NCBI RefSeq assembly: GCF_014639435.1
Contig: NZ_BMFZ01000003.1
Location: 310,001-374,000, forward strand
Direction: 5' to 3'
DNA: 64,000 nt
Origin: Hafnia psychrotolerans
GTDB lineage: Bacteria > Pseudomonadota > Gammaproteobacteria > Enterobacterales > Enterobacteriaceae
Positions 62,705-64,000 of this stretch are shown one piece after another. Below the pieces are notes generated by a model. It was given only the letters and a program-made list of their open reading frames with translations, did not search any database and was not told the origin of the DNA. The position numbers and the translations under genes are program-made. Position 1 is the stretch's first letter. The number at the start of each line of letters is the position of its first letter.

Positions 62705-62884
62705 TTATTCGTCTTCATCGTCAAAAATAGCGGTAACACGATCGCCTTTATGCTTTGAGCGAATTTCCTCTGCTACTGTGGCAATGGCTTCGCCACTGCT
62801 CATTCCGCCCGCCATCATTTCACGGATACGGTCGGCGGCCTGTTCCTGTTCGCTGTGTGAAAGTGAAGGCATACCTGCAAGCAT
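62705..62884 (-). CDS. yoaH: YoaH family small acidic protein (59 residues)
   Basis: 59 residues reading [20 protein letters not shown], then [20 protein letters not shown], with the end [12 protein letters not shown]. It has the exact length of E. coli YoaH and shares MSSG-x-AIA-x-VAEE and the acidic tail. Function unknown (UPF0181). It is divergent from pabB, as in E. coli. Confidence 0.93.
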   Translation of the reverse strand: MLAGMPSLSHSEQEQAADRIREMMAGGMSSGEAIATVAEEIRSKHKGDRVTAIFDDEDE

Positions 62885-63093
62885 GGGGGTGTCCTGTTTC
62901 TGGGTTATTTCATGAATTCGGATGGCAGTTGCGCTATCTCAGCACAACCAACATGATTGACCGGACAGTATATACCCAAAATCATTTGAGTACAGGATAC
63001 AAGGTATACCCCGTCTTCCGCTGGTCTATGCGGCAGAAATCTATGCTAGGATCAGAACCTGTCCTGCAATTATCCAGAATCGTGAAGTCTGCC

Positions 63094-64000
63094 ATGCAAC
63101 CTGCTCATTCTATTACATTTTATTCGCTGGATCACCAGCCTGACGCCCTGCTCACGCGGTTTGCACCGCTCGCTTCACAGCCATGGGCGATGCTCCTGCA
63201 TTCCGGTTCCGCGCAGCATGCGCATAACCGATTTGATATCCTGGTCGCCGATCCGCTGATTAAACTGACTACGCGGGGAGCAAAAACCGAAATCGTCTCG
63301 CAGCAGGGCACGCTCTTCAGTGAAGATGACCCTTTTATGTTGCTGGAACAGCAGTTGGCGCAATGCGGTTTACAGGCTGAGCCTCATCCCGACCTGCCGT
63401 TTCTAGGCGGCGCACTCGGCCTGTTTGGCTACGATCTTGGGCGTCGTATTGAAACTCTGCCGGTCATGGCCAGGCAGGATATTCACTTACCGGACATGGC
63501 GGTGGGGATTTATGATTGGGCATTGGTGGCCGATCATCATTTACAACGTCTGACGCTGGTTTGCCATGGTGATCTTCAGGCGCGGCTACACTGGCTGGAA
63601 GGATTTTCAATCCCTACTGAGCCCGAAGCATTTAAGTTAAATAGTGACTGGCAGGCAAACATGAACCGTGAACAATACGGCGAAAAATTCCGTCAGATCC
63701 AAGCATACCTGCACAGCGGTGACTGCTACCAAATCAATCTGGCACAGCGTTTTTCCAGCCGCTACTCTGGGAATGAATGGCAGGCATTTCTCCGGCTGAA
63801 CGCGGCTAACTGCGCGCCTTTCTCGGCATTTATTCGCCTGGAAGATAATACGGTTATGAGCTTTTCGCCAGAACGATTCCTGTGGCTGGAGGATCACCAG
63901 GTAGAAACCCGGCCAATCAAAGGCACGCTTCCAAGACTGGAGGATCCTCAAGCTGATATCCGACAGGCGCAGCGCCTTGCCGCTTCAGAAAAAGATCGCG
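63094..64000 (+). CDS. pabB: Aminodeoxychorismate synthase component I (partial, runs off window end)
   Basis: 302 residues of about 455. PabB converts chorismate and ammonia (from PabA) to 4-amino-4-deoxychorismate, the precursor of folate's p-aminobenzoate. Start ATG 63094, MQPAHSITFYSLDHQPDALL. The N-terminal domain includes LPFLGGALGLFGYDLGRRIE and the start of the chorismate-binding domain with HSGDCYQINLAQRF, FSPERFL and ETRPIKGTLPR (the PIKGT lysine). The frame stays open to the window end. Divergent from yoaH. Confidence 0.96.
   Translation, partial: MQPAHSITFYSLDHQPDALLTRFAPLASQPWAMLLHSGSAQHAHNRFDILVADPLIKLTTRGAKTEIVSQQGTLFSEDDPFMLLEQQLAQCGLQAEPHPDLPFLGGALGLFGYDLGRRIETLPVMARQDIHLPDMAVGIYDWALVADHHLQRLTLVCHGDLQARLHWLEGFSIPTEPEAFKLNSDWQANMNREQYGEKFRQIQAYLHSGDCYQINLAQRFSSRYSGNEWQAFLRLNAANCAPFSAFIRLEDNTVMSFSPERFLWLEDHQVETRPIKGTLPRLEDPQADIRQAQRLAASEKDR

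Overview
The window is a chromosomal segment of a gamma-proteobacterium of the order Enterobacterales. Nearly every housekeeping protein reads as a close relative of its Escherichia coli counterpart, and long runs keep E. coli order: thrS-infC-rpmI-rplT-pheM-pheS-pheT; yniA/yniB/hxpB; ydjM-tcyP; kdgR-yebQ-htpX-prc-proQ-msrC-letAB-rsmF-yebV; and sdsR-yebY-yebZ-yobA-(ftnA)-holE-exoX-ptrB-yebF-purT. The base composition is near 50% by eye. Pectin-catabolism genes (kdgF, kduI, kduD) and large WG-repeat genes suggest a member outside Escherichia, such as a Hafnia-, Serratia- or Rahnella-like genus. I cannot fix the genus from sequence alone.

Layout. 1-5.6 kb: translation operon on the minus strand (thrS to pheT, with the pheM leader and its attenuator). 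pheS is only 180 codons long because the region encoding its C-terminal catalytic half is absent. 5.9-9.9 kb: marC, emtA, yniA, yniB, hxpB. 10-12.3 kb: KdgR-type uronate genes kdgF and kduI-kduD. 12.4-14.6 kb: ydjM and tcyP. 14.7-20.7 kb: an apparent catabolic unit (RidA-like protein, polar amino acid ABC transporter, D-serine dehydratase-like PLP enzyme) next to a divergent IclR regulator. 20.7-33.5 kb: the conserved kdgR-to-rsmF block. 33.8-36.4 kb: a PAS-GGDEF diguanylate cyclase, yebV and an ASCH-domain gene. 36.4-42.1 kb: two very large overlapping WG-repeat genes for exported proteins.

42.3-50.7 kb is the accessory part: extensin-like protein, chemoreceptor, an orphan Hcp operon with DUF1493 and an unknown 154-residue protein, a lone cytochrome P450, a broken ORF, and a small decayed integrated element. 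That element lies between two copies of a roughly 90-bp direct repeat made from the 3' end and downstream flank of the small RNA gene sdsR, and the C-terminal end of a tyrosine integrase survives at its right edge. A 50-bp inverted repeat copied from the chemoreceptor tail brackets the Hcp/P450 segment. 50.8-64 kb returns to core genes: yebY, copD, copC, ftnA with an upstream Fur-like site, holE, pip, a carbon-nitrogen hydrolase, exoX, ptrB, yebF, dbpA, purT with a PurR box, yoaH and the start of pabB.

The best candidates for new biology are the sdsR 3' end as an integration site, the DUF1493/154-residue/Hcp operon, the paired WG-repeat operon and the D-amino-acid-type uptake operon. The truncated pheS needs explaining first, because the gene is essential. 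No rRNA or tRNA genes, complete insertion sequences or CRISPR arrays were seen.
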